From VXYL01 sp963665195 (GTDB taxonomy: Bacteria; Pseudomonadota; Gammaproteobacteria; Pseudomonadales; Azotimanducaceae), in NCBI GenBank assembly GCA_963665195.1, contig OY762070.1, positions 310,001 to 374,000 on the forward strand: a stretch of DNA of 64,000 bases, given 5' to 3'. Positions within the stretch are counted from its first letter, which is position 1. Each line of letters begins with the position of its first letter. The position numbers and the translations under genes were made by a program. The notes under the pieces were generated by a model. That model saw only the letters and a program-made list of their open reading frames with translations, was not told where the DNA came from and did not search any database. Below, piece after piece: positions 15,737 through 24,755 of this stretch.

Positions 15737-18544
15737 ATGACCATCGACCGAACGCAGCAATGGCCGTTTCCCGGTGCCCGGTGGTGGAAGTTCGACTTGC
15801 ACACCCACACGCCAGCGTCCTCGGACTACGGCAAAGGACCGCAACAGGCGGCGTTGCGGAAGATCGAACCGAGCGAGTGGCTGCTGGGCTTCATGCGCGC
15901 CGGCGTCGATTGCGTTGCAGTCACGGACCACAATTCGGGGGAGTGGATCGATCCGCTTCAGGCAGCCTTGACCGGGCTGTCGGAGCACGACGATTACCGT
16001 CCGCTTTGCCTGTTTCCCGGCGTTGAGATCACCGCCAGCGGCGGCATCCACATCCTCGCTGTGTTGGGCGGCGACAAGGGGGCCGCGGACGTCTCCGGTC
16101 TGCTTGGCGCAGTCCGCTATCGCGGCACATGGGGGGCGAGCGACAGGGCGGCGGACGCGTCGCCCATTGAGGTCGTAGAGGCCATTGCCGGAATGGGCGG
16201 GATCCCTATTCTGGCCCATGCCGATGGCCCCGCGGGGGCGTGGTGCCTGAGGGGAAACACGCTGACTTCGCTTCTGGACTTCAACGACCTCTTTGCGGTG
16301 GAGGTCGCGGACCCGACCAGCCCGAAGCCGGACCTCTATCACCAGCGCGGGCTCGCATGGGCCGAGGTCCTTGGGTCCGACTCGCACCATCCCTTTGGCT
16401 CAGCAGGACATAGCCACCCGGGGTCGCACTACACATGGGTGAAGATGGCGAAACCCTCGCTCGAAGGGCTGCGCCTAGCCTTGCTCGATGGGCGGCGCTT
16501 CTCGATCCGGCGGAGCGATGAACCCGGGCCGTTCAACCCATTTGAGGTGCCCGAACGCATGATTGAAGCGGTGGAACTCCGCGAGGCGCGGTATATGGGC
16601 CGTGGCGTCCCCGCGAAGGTGAGATTCAGCCCGTGGCTCAACGCGTTGGTTGGCGGCCGGGGCACGGGCAAATCGACCGTAGTTCATGCCCTCAGGCTCG
16701 CAGCCAGACGGGAGAGCGAACTCGACAGTTTCGACGAGGCGGCAGAGCCGCGTGCCACATTCGGAAGATTCAACCGCGTGCCAGCCGACCGCTTGGCGGA
16801 CGGTGGCCTGACTGCGAGTACTACAATCGAGTGGCTCACGACAAACGACGACCTCCGGTATCGCGTTCATTGGCGACAGGACGGAGGGGGTACGCCGGTG
16901 GAGCAGGAGACGGAGAACTCCGGCTGGGCACCATCCCACACGCAGACCGTGTCACCTGATCGCTTCCCGGTGCGCATCTTCAGCCAAGGGCAGATCGCCG
17001 CTCTAGCAGGCCCGAACCAAGAGGCCCTCGTCGGTGTCATCGACGACGCGGCGGGCGTGGCGATACTCAAGAGACGCTTACAGGACACTAGGCGACAGTT
17101 CGCTGCCATGCGAGCGCAGGTCCGGGAGATCGATGGCAAGCTCGCTGGACGAGATGAACTGGTCGTGAAACAGGAGCGGATTGACCGCAAGTTGAGACGG
17201 TTCGAGGAGGCAGGGCATGCGGAAGTCCTGACGGAGTATCGGCGCCGTGGGCGCCAGAGGAGAGAGTCCGAAAGGCAGTTCTCTGCGGCAACCGCTACTG
17301 CTGATCGAATCCGTGCCTTGGCTGTAAGCCTAGCGCCAGAGGACCTCCCACGCGGGCTTTTCGACCGTGCATCGGAGGCGGATCGCCAAGTCGCCCATGC
17401 TATTGACGACTTGGCAGATGCGATACGTAGCGCGGCTCAGGAGTTGCACGGAGTCGGGCAGCGGCTTATGGAAGCGGTGACCCTCGGCCGCGGGGTCCTG
17501 GATGGGGGCGGGTGGTCCTCGGCTGCTCGGCAAGCGGATGGAGACTATGAGCGGCTGGTCGAGACTCTGAAGGCGGAAGGCGTCACTGACCCAAACGAGT
17601 ACGGGCAACTGGCACAGGCTCGTCAGCAACTCGACGGCGACTTTGCGGATCTGGACTCGAAAAAGGAGGAACGCGACAAATTGGCCGACCGGTGCGACGA
17701 CCTGCTCCAGCAGCTTGTCGATGACCGACACGCCATCAGTATGGCGCGCCAGGCATTCTTGACGAGGACGCTGGCACAGAACGACTTTGTCCGCATTCGC
17801 AACCTGCCTTACGGCGATGAGCCGCGCGTAATCGAGCGTTCTCTGCGCGAGACGCTGGATGCGCCGGAGCATTTCGAGAAGGACATTCTCGTAATGGACG
17901 AAGGCCGCCCGGACTCCGGTTGCGTGGCCGACCTGCTCGCTGGCCTACCGACGGGTGGCGAACAACGGTCTGCGGAGATGGAAAGGAGGCTCGGGCAGCT
18001 CAAGGAGCGCGTGTCGGCGGCGAGCGAAGGAAAGGGCGGCTTCGGAGGACACTTCAGCAACTTTCTGGCGCGGGAGACGACGAAGCGGCCGGAGATGCTC
18101 GACAGACTGCTCACTTGGTTCCCGGAAGACGGACTAAGTGTCGAATACAGCCGTCAGGGGAATGGGAAGGATTTCCAGCCTATCGCTCAGGCGTCGGCCG
18201 GTCAGCGATCTGCAGCCATGCTGGCCTTTCTGCTGGCGCACGGGGAGGAGCCGCTGGTGCTGGATCAGCCGGAGGATGACTTGGACAACCACTTGATCTA
18301 CGATCTCGTTGTACGGCAGATCAGGGAGAACAAGCTCAGGCGCCAGATCATCGTCGTCACCCACAACCCGAATGTGGTCGTCAACGGCGACGCCGAGATG
18401 CTGCATGTGCTTGATTTCAGGAACGGGCAGTGCCGAGTGGTCCAGTCCGGCTCTCTACAGGAGAAGGAGATCCGGGACGAGGTCTGCACGGTGATGGAAG
18501 GCGGCAGGGAGGCATTCGAACGGCGCTATCGGCGCCTGAGGTGA
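15737..18544 (+). CDS. PHP-domain / ABC-type coiled-coil ATPase, Ppl-like antiphage protein
   Basis: 935 aa from the ATG at 15737; the frame stays open far upstream but only as a shadow of the sulfatase gene. N-terminal PHP phosphoesterase domain (about 1-285): H-x-H at residues 22 and 24 (FDLHTHTPAS), VTDHNSGEW, LAHADG and the final metal motif LGSDSHHPFG. An SMC/ABC-like ATPase follows: Walker A GGRGTGKS (about 306-313), a long coiled coil, signature ASAGQRSAA and Walker B EEPLVLDQPEDDLDN (about 838-851). This domain order is that of the antiphage protein named Ppl (polymerase/histidinol-phosphatase-like) and of TrlF-type ATPases. The activity is probably ATP-gated phosphoesterase or nuclease, which is inferred. 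The next gene starts 9 bases after the stop codon, indicating an operon. Confidence 0.85.
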   Translation: MTIDRTQQWPFPGARWWKFDLHTHTPASSDYGKGPQQAALRKIEPSEWLLGFMRAGVDCVAVTDHNSGEWIDPLQAALTGLSEHDDYRPLCLFPGVEITASGGIHILAVLGGDKGAADVSGLLGAVRYRGTWGASDRAADASPIEVVEAIAGMGGIPILAHADGPAGAWCLRGNTLTSLLDFNDLFAVEVADPTSPKPDLYHQRGLAWAEVLGSDSHHPFGSAGHSHPGSHYTWVKMAKPSLEGLRLALLDGRRFSIRRSDEPGPFNPFEVPERMIEAVELREARYMGRGVPAKVRFSPWLNALVGGRGTGKSTVVHALRLAARRESELDSFDEAAEPRATFGRFNRVPADRLADGGLTASTTIEWLTTNDDLRYRVHWRQDGGGTPVEQETENSGWAPSHTQTVSPDRFPVRIFSQGQIAALAGPNQEALVGVIDDAAGVAILKRRLQDTRRQFAAMRAQVREIDGKLAGRDELVVKQERIDRKLRRFEEAGHAEVLTEYRRRGRQRRESERQFSAATATADRIRALAVSLAPEDLPRGLFDRASEADRQVAHAIDDLADAIRSAAQELHGVGQRLMEAVTLGRGVLDGGGWSSAARQADGDYERLVETLKAEGVTDPNEYGQLAQARQQLDGDFADLDSKKEERDKLADRCDDLLQQLVDDRHAISMARQAFLTRTLAQNDFVRIRNLPYGDEPRVIERSLRETLDAPEHFEKDILVMDEGRPDSGCVADLLAGLPTGGEQRSAEMERRLGQLKERVSAASEGKGGFGGHFSNFLARETTKRPEMLDRLLTWFPEDGLSVEYSRQGNGKDFQPIAQASAGQRSAAMLAFLLAHGEEPLVLDQPEDDLDNHLIYDLVVRQIRENKLRRQIIVVTHNPNVVVNGDAEMLHVLDFRNGQCRVVQSGSLQEKEIRDEVCTVMEGGREAFERRYRRLR

Positions 18545-18553
18545 GAACACGCG

Positions 18554-19825
18554 ATGTTGGACACGCCGAAGGAGCTGCTGGATCAGATCGCATTGGGTGA
18601 GAGCACGTTCCTTGAGTTCAAGGAAGTCCGCTTTGCAGGCCAGAAGATCAGCGGGCCGCACCGCGACAGCGTCGCGGACAGCCTCGCGGCGTTCGCGAAC
18701 GGGCGCGGCGGCGTTTTCGTGTTGGGCGTAGACAACCGCGCCCACGACATCATCGGGATTCCCCTTGATCGACTCGACTCGGTCGTCGACTTCGTCCGCA
18801 ACGCGTGTGTCGGTTTGATCGATCCGCCGCTCGATGACATCGCCTTGGATCGCCTGCTGCTTCCGTCGAGCACGGGCGAGGAGGCGGCGGTGATCCGGGT
18901 CGATGTACCGAGGAGTCTCTTCGTGCATCGAAGTCCGAATGGCTACATGCTGCGCACGGCGGATTCGAAGCGGCAGATGGGGCCTGACCAACTCGCGAGG
19001 CTCTTCCAGCAGCGTAGTCAGACGCGGCTCATCCGGTTCGACGAGCAGCCGGTTGCCGCCGCACGGCTCGAGGACCTCTCTGCGGACCTTTGGCGCCGAT
19101 TCCGGTCGCCTCGCTCCGATGAGGACGACCGGGTCTTCCTGCAGAAGCTCGGCATGGCCTGTCCAGATGATGGCGGCGACCTGCGGCCGACCGTCGCCGG
19201 TGTGCTGATGGCGAGCGAAGATCCGCGCCGGCGGCTTCCCAATGCCTACGTCCAGGCCGTCGCCTATCGCGGCACGACAATTCACGCGCAAACGGGCGTG
19301 GACCCCTACCAGATCGACGCCGCAGACATAAGCGGTCCTCTGGATCGGCAGATCATGGAGGCGTGCCGGTTCGTCGCCAAGAACATGAGAGTCGCCGCCG
19401 TGAAGGCGGAGGGGAGAGTGGATCGGCCGCAATACGACATGACGGCGGTGTTCGAGGCGGTTGCGAATGCGGTGGCGCACCGGGACTATTCGATGCACGG
19501 CTCCAAGGTGCGCCTGCGGCTGTTCGCCGACCGGCTTGAACTCTATTCGCCTGGCGGCATAGCCAACTCGCTGACGGTGGAGAGCCTTCGCTACCGACAG
19601 GCGGTGCGCAACGAGACCGTGACAAGTCTGCTCGCGAAGTGCGCGATACCTGACGAGCAGTGGCTGACGACTGGCCGGCGCAATATCATGGATAGGCGGG
19701 GTGAAGGCGTGCCGATCATTCTGGACAACAGCGAGGAACTGTCGGGCAAGGTACCGGAGTACTCATTGATCGACGATGCGGAACTGCTGCTGACCATCTA
19801 CGCGGCTGGGTGCAGCGCCCCATGA
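18554..19825 (+). CDS. AlbA_2 (Schlafen-type) DNA-binding / HATPase-like protein
   Basis: 423 aa. N-terminal AlbA_2 domain with the usual LGESTFLEFKEV start and the FANGRGGVFVLGV core. The C-terminal half resembles the GHKL ATPase-like region of RecG-named regulators (AVFEAVANAVAHRDYSMHG, then RLFADRLELYSPGG and GRRNIMDRRGEG). Proteins of this architecture are usually annotated as transcriptional regulators or divergent RecG helicases, although no helicase motifs are present. Its tight spacing (9 bases) after the PHP/ATPase gene implies co-expression, so it is either the operon regulator or an effector partner. Which one cannot be read from the sequence. Confidence 0.82.
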   Translation: MLDTPKELLDQIALGESTFLEFKEVRFAGQKISGPHRDSVADSLAAFANGRGGVFVLGVDNRAHDIIGIPLDRLDSVVDFVRNACVGLIDPPLDDIALDRLLLPSSTGEEAAVIRVDVPRSLFVHRSPNGYMLRTADSKRQMGPDQLARLFQQRSQTRLIRFDEQPVAAARLEDLSADLWRRFRSPRSDEDDRVFLQKLGMACPDDGGDLRPTVAGVLMASEDPRRRLPNAYVQAVAYRGTTIHAQTGVDPYQIDAADISGPLDRQIMEACRFVAKNMRVAAVKAEGRVDRPQYDMTAVFEAVANAVAHRDYSMHGSKVRLRLFADRLELYSPGGIANSLTVESLRYRQAVRNETVTSLLAKCAIPDEQWLTTGRRNIMDRRGEGVPIILDNSEELSGKVPEYSLIDDAELLLTIYAAGCSAP

Positions 19826-19868
19826 GATCATTGCCCGATCCGGTGGGGTCGAGAGCGGAGGAACTAGG

Positions 19869-21269
19869 GTGCATGGCATGAATCGAAGCATACCGATGGC
19901 GGTCGCGGCTTGCCTGGTTGCGGGTCTGGCCTTAGTGGTCGCCGGTTGCGACGAGCGCGATGGGCGTTGGGCGACGGTGCAGGAGTACGTGGCCGAGGAC
20001 ACCGCTTGGCACGCCGAGCCGGTCGGCCCGCACCCGGACATCACCGCTGCCGTTGCTGCGGCGCGGGGGATCGTCGCCGAGGCCGAGCATCCGCAACGCG
20101 CGGGGGCGGCGGAGTTCCTGATGGAGCATCCCTATCGCCTGTCCGCGACGGACGAAGAGGACATCGCTCTCGGCACATCTGTGCTTGCCGAGGTCGTCGG
20201 GCCCGATTGGGATGTTGTGCAGACCTATCGGGACGGCTTCGCGGCGTACATGGCGGGTCGGCAGGAGATCACCGACTCGGATCTCGAGGGCGACGAGCGG
20301 CGCGAAGCGCTCCGCGCTTTAGGCGGTCCGCCGAAGGTTATGCGCGCCGCTGCCGCTGCCACCGCGTTGGTTCGGAACGATGACGCGGCCCCCGATCGGG
20401 TGCGGGAGGCGGCGGGCTTTCTGGTCAGCGAGGCGCGGTTCGCCGGTTCGGGCCCTGCCGTGCTCGCCGGCTTGGAGACGCTGGCGGAGCGGTTCCAAGA
20501 CTACGAGGACTGGCCGAACGCGCTGCGCAACGCCCACCGCCAGCGCCACGAGCCGCTCGATGCGCTGATCGAGCGCATCGCCGCCGAGGCCGAGGCGCCG
20601 CTGGTTCGGGCGACGGCGCGCTACTACGCAGCGGCCGGGTTGATGCGCACCACCGATGCCGCGCCGGCCTCAGAACGCCAGGCGCTGCTCGCCCGGGCGC
20701 TGCGCTTCGCGGCGGGCCTGAGCGATGGCGTGGCGGAGGCGGAGTTCGTGGAGACGCTGACGGATGCCAACGGCGATCCGCAGGTTGCCACCATGGCGCA
20801 GGCCGAGGCGGAGCTGGTCTACAGCATCAAGTACACGACGGTCGGCGCGACTTTGCCGGAGGTCGTGGGCAAGCGCCTCGACGGTACCGAGGAGTCGCTG
20901 TCCGCCTTCGCCGGCAAAGCGGTGCTCATCGACTTCTGGGCGACTTGGTGCGGCCCATGCGTGGCCGCGCTGCCGAAGCTGCGCGAACTCGTCGCCGAGC
21001 AGCCGCCGGAGCGCTTCGCACTGCTGTCGATCAGCGTCGACGACACGGTCGATGAGGTTACGGCATTTCAGGAGGACGAGCCGATGCCGTGGCCGAATTG
21101 GCACGCGCACATCAGCGGCGAAATCGTCCGTACTTGGGACGTGCATGCCTTTCCCACCTACGTGCTGGTGGATGGCGACGGCGTGATCCTCGCCCGCACC
21201 AACCTGTTCGACGAGACGCTGACGGCGCTGATCGACGACGCTGTGGCGGACAACGCGCGACGGGGCTGA
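19869..21269 (+). CDS. TlpA/ResA-like thioredoxin-fold lipoprotein
   Basis: 466 aa from GTG 19869, chosen because GGAGG at 19857-19861 is 7 bases upstream; the in-frame ATG at 19878 would be 16 bases away. A lipoprotein signal ends in LVVAGC. A helical, Ala-rich region of about 300 residues follows, then a TlpA-type thioredoxin domain with the redox pair in WCGPC at residues 360-364, a VDDTVDEV helix and the cis-Pro in HAFPTYVLVDGDG. It probably acts as a periplasmic thiol reductant. The long N-terminal helical region is not one I recognise. It is convergent with the K+ channel gene. Confidence 0.85.
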   Translation: MHGMNRSIPMAVAACLVAGLALVVAGCDERDGRWATVQEYVAEDTAWHAEPVGPHPDITAAVAAARGIVAEAEHPQRAGAAEFLMEHPYRLSATDEEDIALGTSVLAEVVGPDWDVVQTYRDGFAAYMAGRQEITDSDLEGDERREALRALGGPPKVMRAAAAATALVRNDDAAPDRVREAAGFLVSEARFAGSGPAVLAGLETLAERFQDYEDWPNALRNAHRQRHEPLDALIERIAAEAEAPLVRATARYYAAAGLMRTTDAAPASERQALLARALRFAAGLSDGVAEAEFVETLTDANGDPQVATMAQAEAELVYSIKYTTVGATLPEVVGKRLDGTEESLSAFAGKAVLIDFWATWCGPCVAALPKLRELVAEQPPERFALLSISVDDTVDEVTAFQEDEPMPWPNWHAHISGEIVRTWDVHAFPTYVLVDGDGVILARTNLFDETLTALIDDAVADNARRG

Positions 21270-21314
21270 ATCAGCACGGTGCGTTGGCGCGCCTTGCAGG
21301 CGATAGCCTTGGCC

Positions 21315-22430
21315 CTACGCGGTCCCTCGTGCAGCTTCGAGGCATGACGCCACGTCCGCCGTGGTCACCTCGAGCGACTCGTCGATCAGGGCGATGATCG
21401 CCTCGCCGCTGCACATCGCGCCCGGCGGCGGGTTGGTGTTCACGCCCTCCGCGCCGATGTAGCCCATCGGCACGCCGGCATCGGCTTGCACGAAGTTCGA
21501 CAGCACGTCCGCCCAGCGCACGTTGTCGAATGCCACGTCGAAGCGGGCGAGGCGATCCGCGCCATGGGTGAAGAGCGTCTCCAGCACGCGTTCGACGCCC
21601 GGCGATGCCAAGGCCCGCACGGCCAGTTCCGGGTAGGCGCGCACCGGGCGCACCGTGGTGGATGCGCCGGCGGCGAGGATGCGGGCGCGGTTGGCATCGT
21701 CCACCACCTCGGCGACCACCACTCGCTCCGGGTGCGCCGGCTCCGGCAAGTCGCGGATGCGGGTCAGCACGTCGAAGGTGTGCGAGTCCGAGCGCGGGTC
21801 GTAGCCTTCGTCGGCGATGATCAGGATGAAGCGGGCGCTGTGGGCGTTGGCCGCAGCGACGCTCGCAGAACTCTCGGCCACCCCGGTGTAGTGCGTGACG
21901 CCGGCATCGACCAGTTCGTCAGGCAGGCCGTCGCGGTAGTTCGGCGTCAGCACCTGGATGGGGATGTCGCCGAGCTTCGGCGTCTGGCGCACCTGTGCCA
22001 CCAGATGCTCCAGATAGTGCTCGGCGTCGCGCACCGGCACGTTGATGATGAGCAGATGATCGTGCATTTTCTTCCACCTGTATTCGCCGCGCCGGCGGCG
22101 TTCCCGCAGCAGGGCGCGATAGTCGAAAAGGTCCGAGGCCGCCTGCGCCAGCAGGAAGATGCCGAAGGTGTACATGCAGGCGACCGTGGTCGCCCGGCCG
22201 AAGAAGGTGTCGGCATGCAGGTCCCCGTAGCCGACCGTGGTCGCCGTGGTGACGGTGAGCCAGACGGCATCGCCGAAGACGAGGCCCTCGAAGGCCATCA
22301 TGCCGGCGGTATGCAGGCCGAGCAGTGCGGCGAGCAGCGTCAGCACGCGCACCAGCCGCCGCCGGATTGCCCCGGCGACATGGCGGGTGAAGCGCAGGTA
22401 GCGGCGGCGCCGAAACCAGTACTGGATCAT
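21315..22430 (-). CDS. Two-TM potassium channel with RCK (TrkA) domains
   Basis: 371 aa. The inner membrane pore has two hydrophobic segments around residues 27-48 and 80-100 and the K+ selectivity filter TVGYGD at 65-70. A cytoplasmic region with RCK/TrkA-N-like folds follows (DHLLIINVPVRD, then FILIIADEGYDPRSDSHTF). The ATG overlaps the stop of the upstream 121-aa gene (ATGA), so translation is coupled. It is the last gene of the yjfI-pspA operon; channels of this kind recur beside PspA, DUF350 and polyamine genes. The ligand that gates the RCK domains is unknown. Confidence 0.87.
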   Translation of the reverse strand: MIQYWFRRRRYLRFTRHVAGAIRRRLVRVLTLLAALLGLHTAGMMAFEGLVFGDAVWLTVTTATTVGYGDLHADTFFGRATTVACMYTFGIFLLAQAASDLFDYRALLRERRRRGEYRWKKMHDHLLIINVPVRDAEHYLEHLVAQVRQTPKLGDIPIQVLTPNYRDGLPDELVDAGVTHYTGVAESSASVAAANAHSARFILIIADEGYDPRSDSHTFDVLTRIRDLPEPAHPERVVVAEVVDDANRARILAAGASTTVRPVRAYPELAVRALASPGVERVLETLFTHGADRLARFDVAFDNVRWADVLSNFVQADAGVPMGYIGAEGVNTNPPPGAMCSGEAIIALIDESLEVTTADVASCLEAARGTA

Positions 22431-22792
22431 CCGCGGTCCGCATGATCGCGCCGGATTGCGCCTCGCTCGTCGGCGGTGTCGGCGGTAAGGTGCGACGCCA
22501 CTTCCTCCATCACGCAGCGCTTGATCGCTGCCGGTTCGGCATGCTCCCGGCCATAGCGCTCGGCCAGGCATTCGAGGTCCGCGGCGCCGAACGAGAGGCT
22601 GATGCGCGGGCGCTGGATCTTCGCGTAGGGCAGGCCGACGAGCTTGCGCACGTAGTCCGAGTAGCTGAGGTTCTCGCTGGCGGCGGCGATGCGGATCTTC
22701 TGCATCAAGGCCTGCTGGAACTCGAAGTGGACCTGGATCTTGCCGAGCGCGCGGCGTTCGGCAGGGAAGGAGGTCGCCGCCCGCCGCCTCAT
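22427..22792 (-). CDS. Small protein of the PspA operon, unrecognised
   Basis: 121 aa. It starts at 22792 inside the stop codon of the preceding gene (ATGA) and ends in an ATGA overlap with the channel gene, so it is certainly part of the operon. Sequence: a basic N-terminus, then KIQVHFEFQQALMQKIRIAA, then ENLSYSDYVRKLVGLPYAKI. The strand-helix-helix look could be a ribbon-helix-helix-type fold, but no family is recognised. Confidence 0.7.
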   Translation of the reverse strand: MRRRAATSFPAERRALGKIQVHFEFQQALMQKIRIAAASENLSYSDYVRKLVGLPYAKIQRPRISLSFGAADLECLAERYGREHAEPAAIKRCVMEEVASHLTADTADERGAIRRDHADRG

Positions 22793-23445
22793 TCGCCGCC
22801 GCGTCCTTCGCCCGGCCACATCGACTCCACCACGTCCGCCGGGCAATGCACATCCAGCGACACTTCCGTGTCGCCGTCCGCCCAGACGTCCACCGTCAGG
22901 CCGAAGCGGCCGCTCGCGTCCTCGCACTCGTGGTAGCGCAGTTCCTCGCTGCTCTCGTCGGCGTAGTCGGACAGCGTCTCGCCGCGGCAGTCGCGCTCGT
23001 AGAAGTAGCCCTCGGCCCACTTCTTGGTTTGCGAGTAGGCGTCGCCGAGCCAGCCCTCGTAGGCATCGAGGTGGGTCGCGAGCTCGAGATCCGCGAAGTC
23101 GTCCTCCCACAGGCCGCTGAAGGCCGCTTCGTCGAAGAGCTTCAGCACATCCTTGCGCGGCACGTCCCGGGACAGCGTGAACTCCCTGGCGTCGCCGGCC
23201 TTGAACGAGAGGTAGACGCGGCCCGCCTCGGCGCCGTCGAGGGTGAGTTGGGGATACAGGCCGTCTTCATACTCGTAGGTGCCGATGGCGGAGACCTCGA
23301 AGGTATGGCCTTGGACATCCTCCGGCAGGCTGAGGCGGTGCTTGAAGGTCACGAGGTCCCCAGGCTGCAGATCCTCGGCGCTGTCGAGGCTGCGCCCGGC
23401 CGCGGCGTCCTTGCCGAAGCGGGCGCGAAACAGCTTCTTCAGCAT
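22789..23445 (-). CDS. PspA-operon accessory protein, unrecognised family
   Basis: 218 aa, soluble and acidic. It starts two bases after the pspA stop and overlaps the next gene by ATGA. The N-terminal third contains LQPGDLVTFKHRLSLPEDV followed by a beta-rich stretch (FEVSAIGTYEYEDG, VYLSFKAGD), then a helical C-terminus with DDFADLELATHLDAYEGWL. It occupies the position that yjfK has in the E. coli yjfIJK operon, but the sequence does not look like YjfK to me. A DUF4178-like partner is possible. Confidence 0.75.
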   Translation of the reverse strand: MLKKLFRARFGKDAAAGRSLDSAEDLQPGDLVTFKHRLSLPEDVQGHTFEVSAIGTYEYEDGLYPQLTLDGAEAGRVYLSFKAGDAREFTLSRDVPRKDVLKLFDEAAFSGLWEDDFADLELATHLDAYEGWLGDAYSQTKKWAEGYFYERDCRGETLSDYADESSEELRYHECEDASGRFGLTVDVWADGDTEVSLDVHCPADVVESMWPGEGRGGE

Positions 23446-23447
23446 GG

Positions 23448-24143
23448 CTAGCCGGCCTGCTTGGCCTTCAGCCGGGCGAGCACGTCGCTGGCCCCGGCGC
23501 TGCCGGTGGCGCCGATGCCCTTGGCGCGCAGCTTGGCGTCGATGTCGCTGCCGGCCTCCTGGCCTTCGAGCCACTCGCCCGCCTCCATGCGGTCCTGCCA
23601 GCCCTGCTGCTTGGCCTTCACCCGTTCGAGCGCAGCGGAGACGCGGTGCGTGCTCGAACCGGTGGCGGCGAAGTTGCGCGACACGCTCTCAGTGGCGCGC
23701 TGCAGTTCCTGCACCGTGCGCACCTTGTCGAGTTCGCGCTTGTTCTTGGCGATGGTCTTCTCGCGGGCCTTGATCATGGCGTGGATCTTGTGGACCTCGG
23801 CATCGAGGGCGGCCTGCTCGGTGGCCTTCTCGCCGCGTTCGGTCTCCAGCTCGGCGATGCGCTCGGCCACTTCGGTGGCGAGGGCCTCTTCGCCGGCGTT
23901 GAGCGCCTGCATGGCCTTGCGCTCGTAGTCGGACGCGTCCGTGTCGAGGCTCGCGATCTCGCGCTTGAGCTTGATCTCCGAGCTCTTCAGCCGGGTCAGG
24001 CTCTGCTTGGCTTTGCCGATGGCGGTCTCGGCGTCGCGGATCTCCTGTTCCAGGATGCGGATGGCGTTGGCGTCGATGATCGCCTCGCCGACTTCGCTGG
24101 CCCCGCCGCGCAATGCGGTCATCATGTCTCTGAGTACGCCCAT
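23448..24143 (-). CDS. yjfJ: PspA/IM30 family protein (YjfJ-like)
   Basis: 231 aa, almost wholly helical coiled coil. The N-terminal amphipathic start (MGVLRDMMTALRGGASEV) is what PspA proteins use to bind the inner membrane. Heptad-rich helices such as ILEQEIRDAETAIGKAK and VAERIAELETERGEKA follow. The protein forms ESCRT-III-like membrane scaffolds that stabilise the envelope under stress. Context (yjfI upstream, K+ channel downstream) identifies it as the YjfJ branch rather than classical PspA of the pspABC operon. No PspF activator or pspBC is present. Confidence 0.88.
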   Translation of the reverse strand: MGVLRDMMTALRGGASEVGEAIIDANAIRILEQEIRDAETAIGKAKQSLTRLKSSEIKLKREIASLDTDASDYERKAMQALNAGEEALATEVAERIAELETERGEKATEQAALDAEVHKIHAMIKAREKTIAKNKRELDKVRTVQELQRATESVSRNFAATGSSTHRVSAALERVKAKQQGWQDRMEAGEWLEGQEAGSDIDAKLRAKGIGATGSAGASDVLARLKAKQAG

Positions 24144-24179
24144 GGGTTGTATCTCCTTGATTTGCGTGAGGATGCTGGA

Positions 24180-24581
24180 CTAGGCCAGCAGGGGCTCGAT
24201 GGCTTCGAGCACTTCGATGGTGTTCTCGGCCTGCACCTCCAGTTCGTGGGCGATCACCTCGAAGCGGGTGGTGAGCGCCATGGCGCCGAACAGGATGTAG
24301 GTGTCGCCCTGCAGGCCGATGGCGGACAGCGGCACCGCGGGGCTGAGGCGCAGGAGGGTGGCGTTCAACTCGTCGAGCTTGTCCGGCTGGACTTCGGCGA
24401 CGTTGAACAGCGGCGTCACGGAGAGGATCTGGGTCTCCGTCATCGTGACGTGGATGGGGAACTCGTCGTTGTTCGAGCAGACGACTTCGAGAATGTCGTT
24501 CTCGGTGACGAGCGCATCGAACGTGGTGCCTTCCTCGTCCTCGTAGTCGTTGAGGCGATAGGCCAGGTCGTCCAGGGTCAT
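24180..24581 (-). CDS. yjfI: YjfI family (DUF2170) protein
   Basis: 133 aa, first gene of the minus-strand operon, 36 bases before pspA, whose own ribosome site (AAGGAG) lies in that gap. The C-terminal part, with AVPLSAIGLQGDTYILFGA and LEVQAENTIEVLEAI, matches E. coli YjfI in spacing and pattern; the length is the same. Acidic and soluble. The role is unknown, and the family is consistently next to yjfJ/PspA. Confidence 0.82.
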   Translation of the reverse strand: MTLDDLAYRLNDYEDEEGTTFDALVTENDILEVVCSNNDEFPIHVTMTETQILSVTPLFNVAEVQPDKLDELNATLLRLSPAVPLSAIGLQGDTYILFGAMALTTRFEVIAHELEVQAENTIEVLEAIEPLLA

Positions 24582-24648
24582 CGTGCAAACTCCCGTTGAG
24601 GCGATGGATGAATCCGTTGCGGGACGCTGCGGGCGTCCGTTGCGATGG

Positions 24649-24677
24649 ACGTTAGGACATATTATGTCGTTCGTCAA
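24649..24677 (-). promoter_or_regulatory. Candidate yjfI promoter with a palindrome in the spacer
   Basis: On the minus strand, TTGACG (24672-24677) and TAACGT (24649-24654) are 17 bases apart. The spacer holds the palindrome GACATA-T-TATGTC at 24656-24668, a likely operator. It lies 68 bases upstream of the yjfI ATG, between yjfI and the divergent plus-strand gene. Confidence 0.4.
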
Positions 24678-24755
24678 CGGGTTTTTTCGTCCTTGGACGG
24701 CTGGGGTTAAGCTCTCGCCAACCGCCATCGTCACCCATGCGGGATTCGCCGAGCC

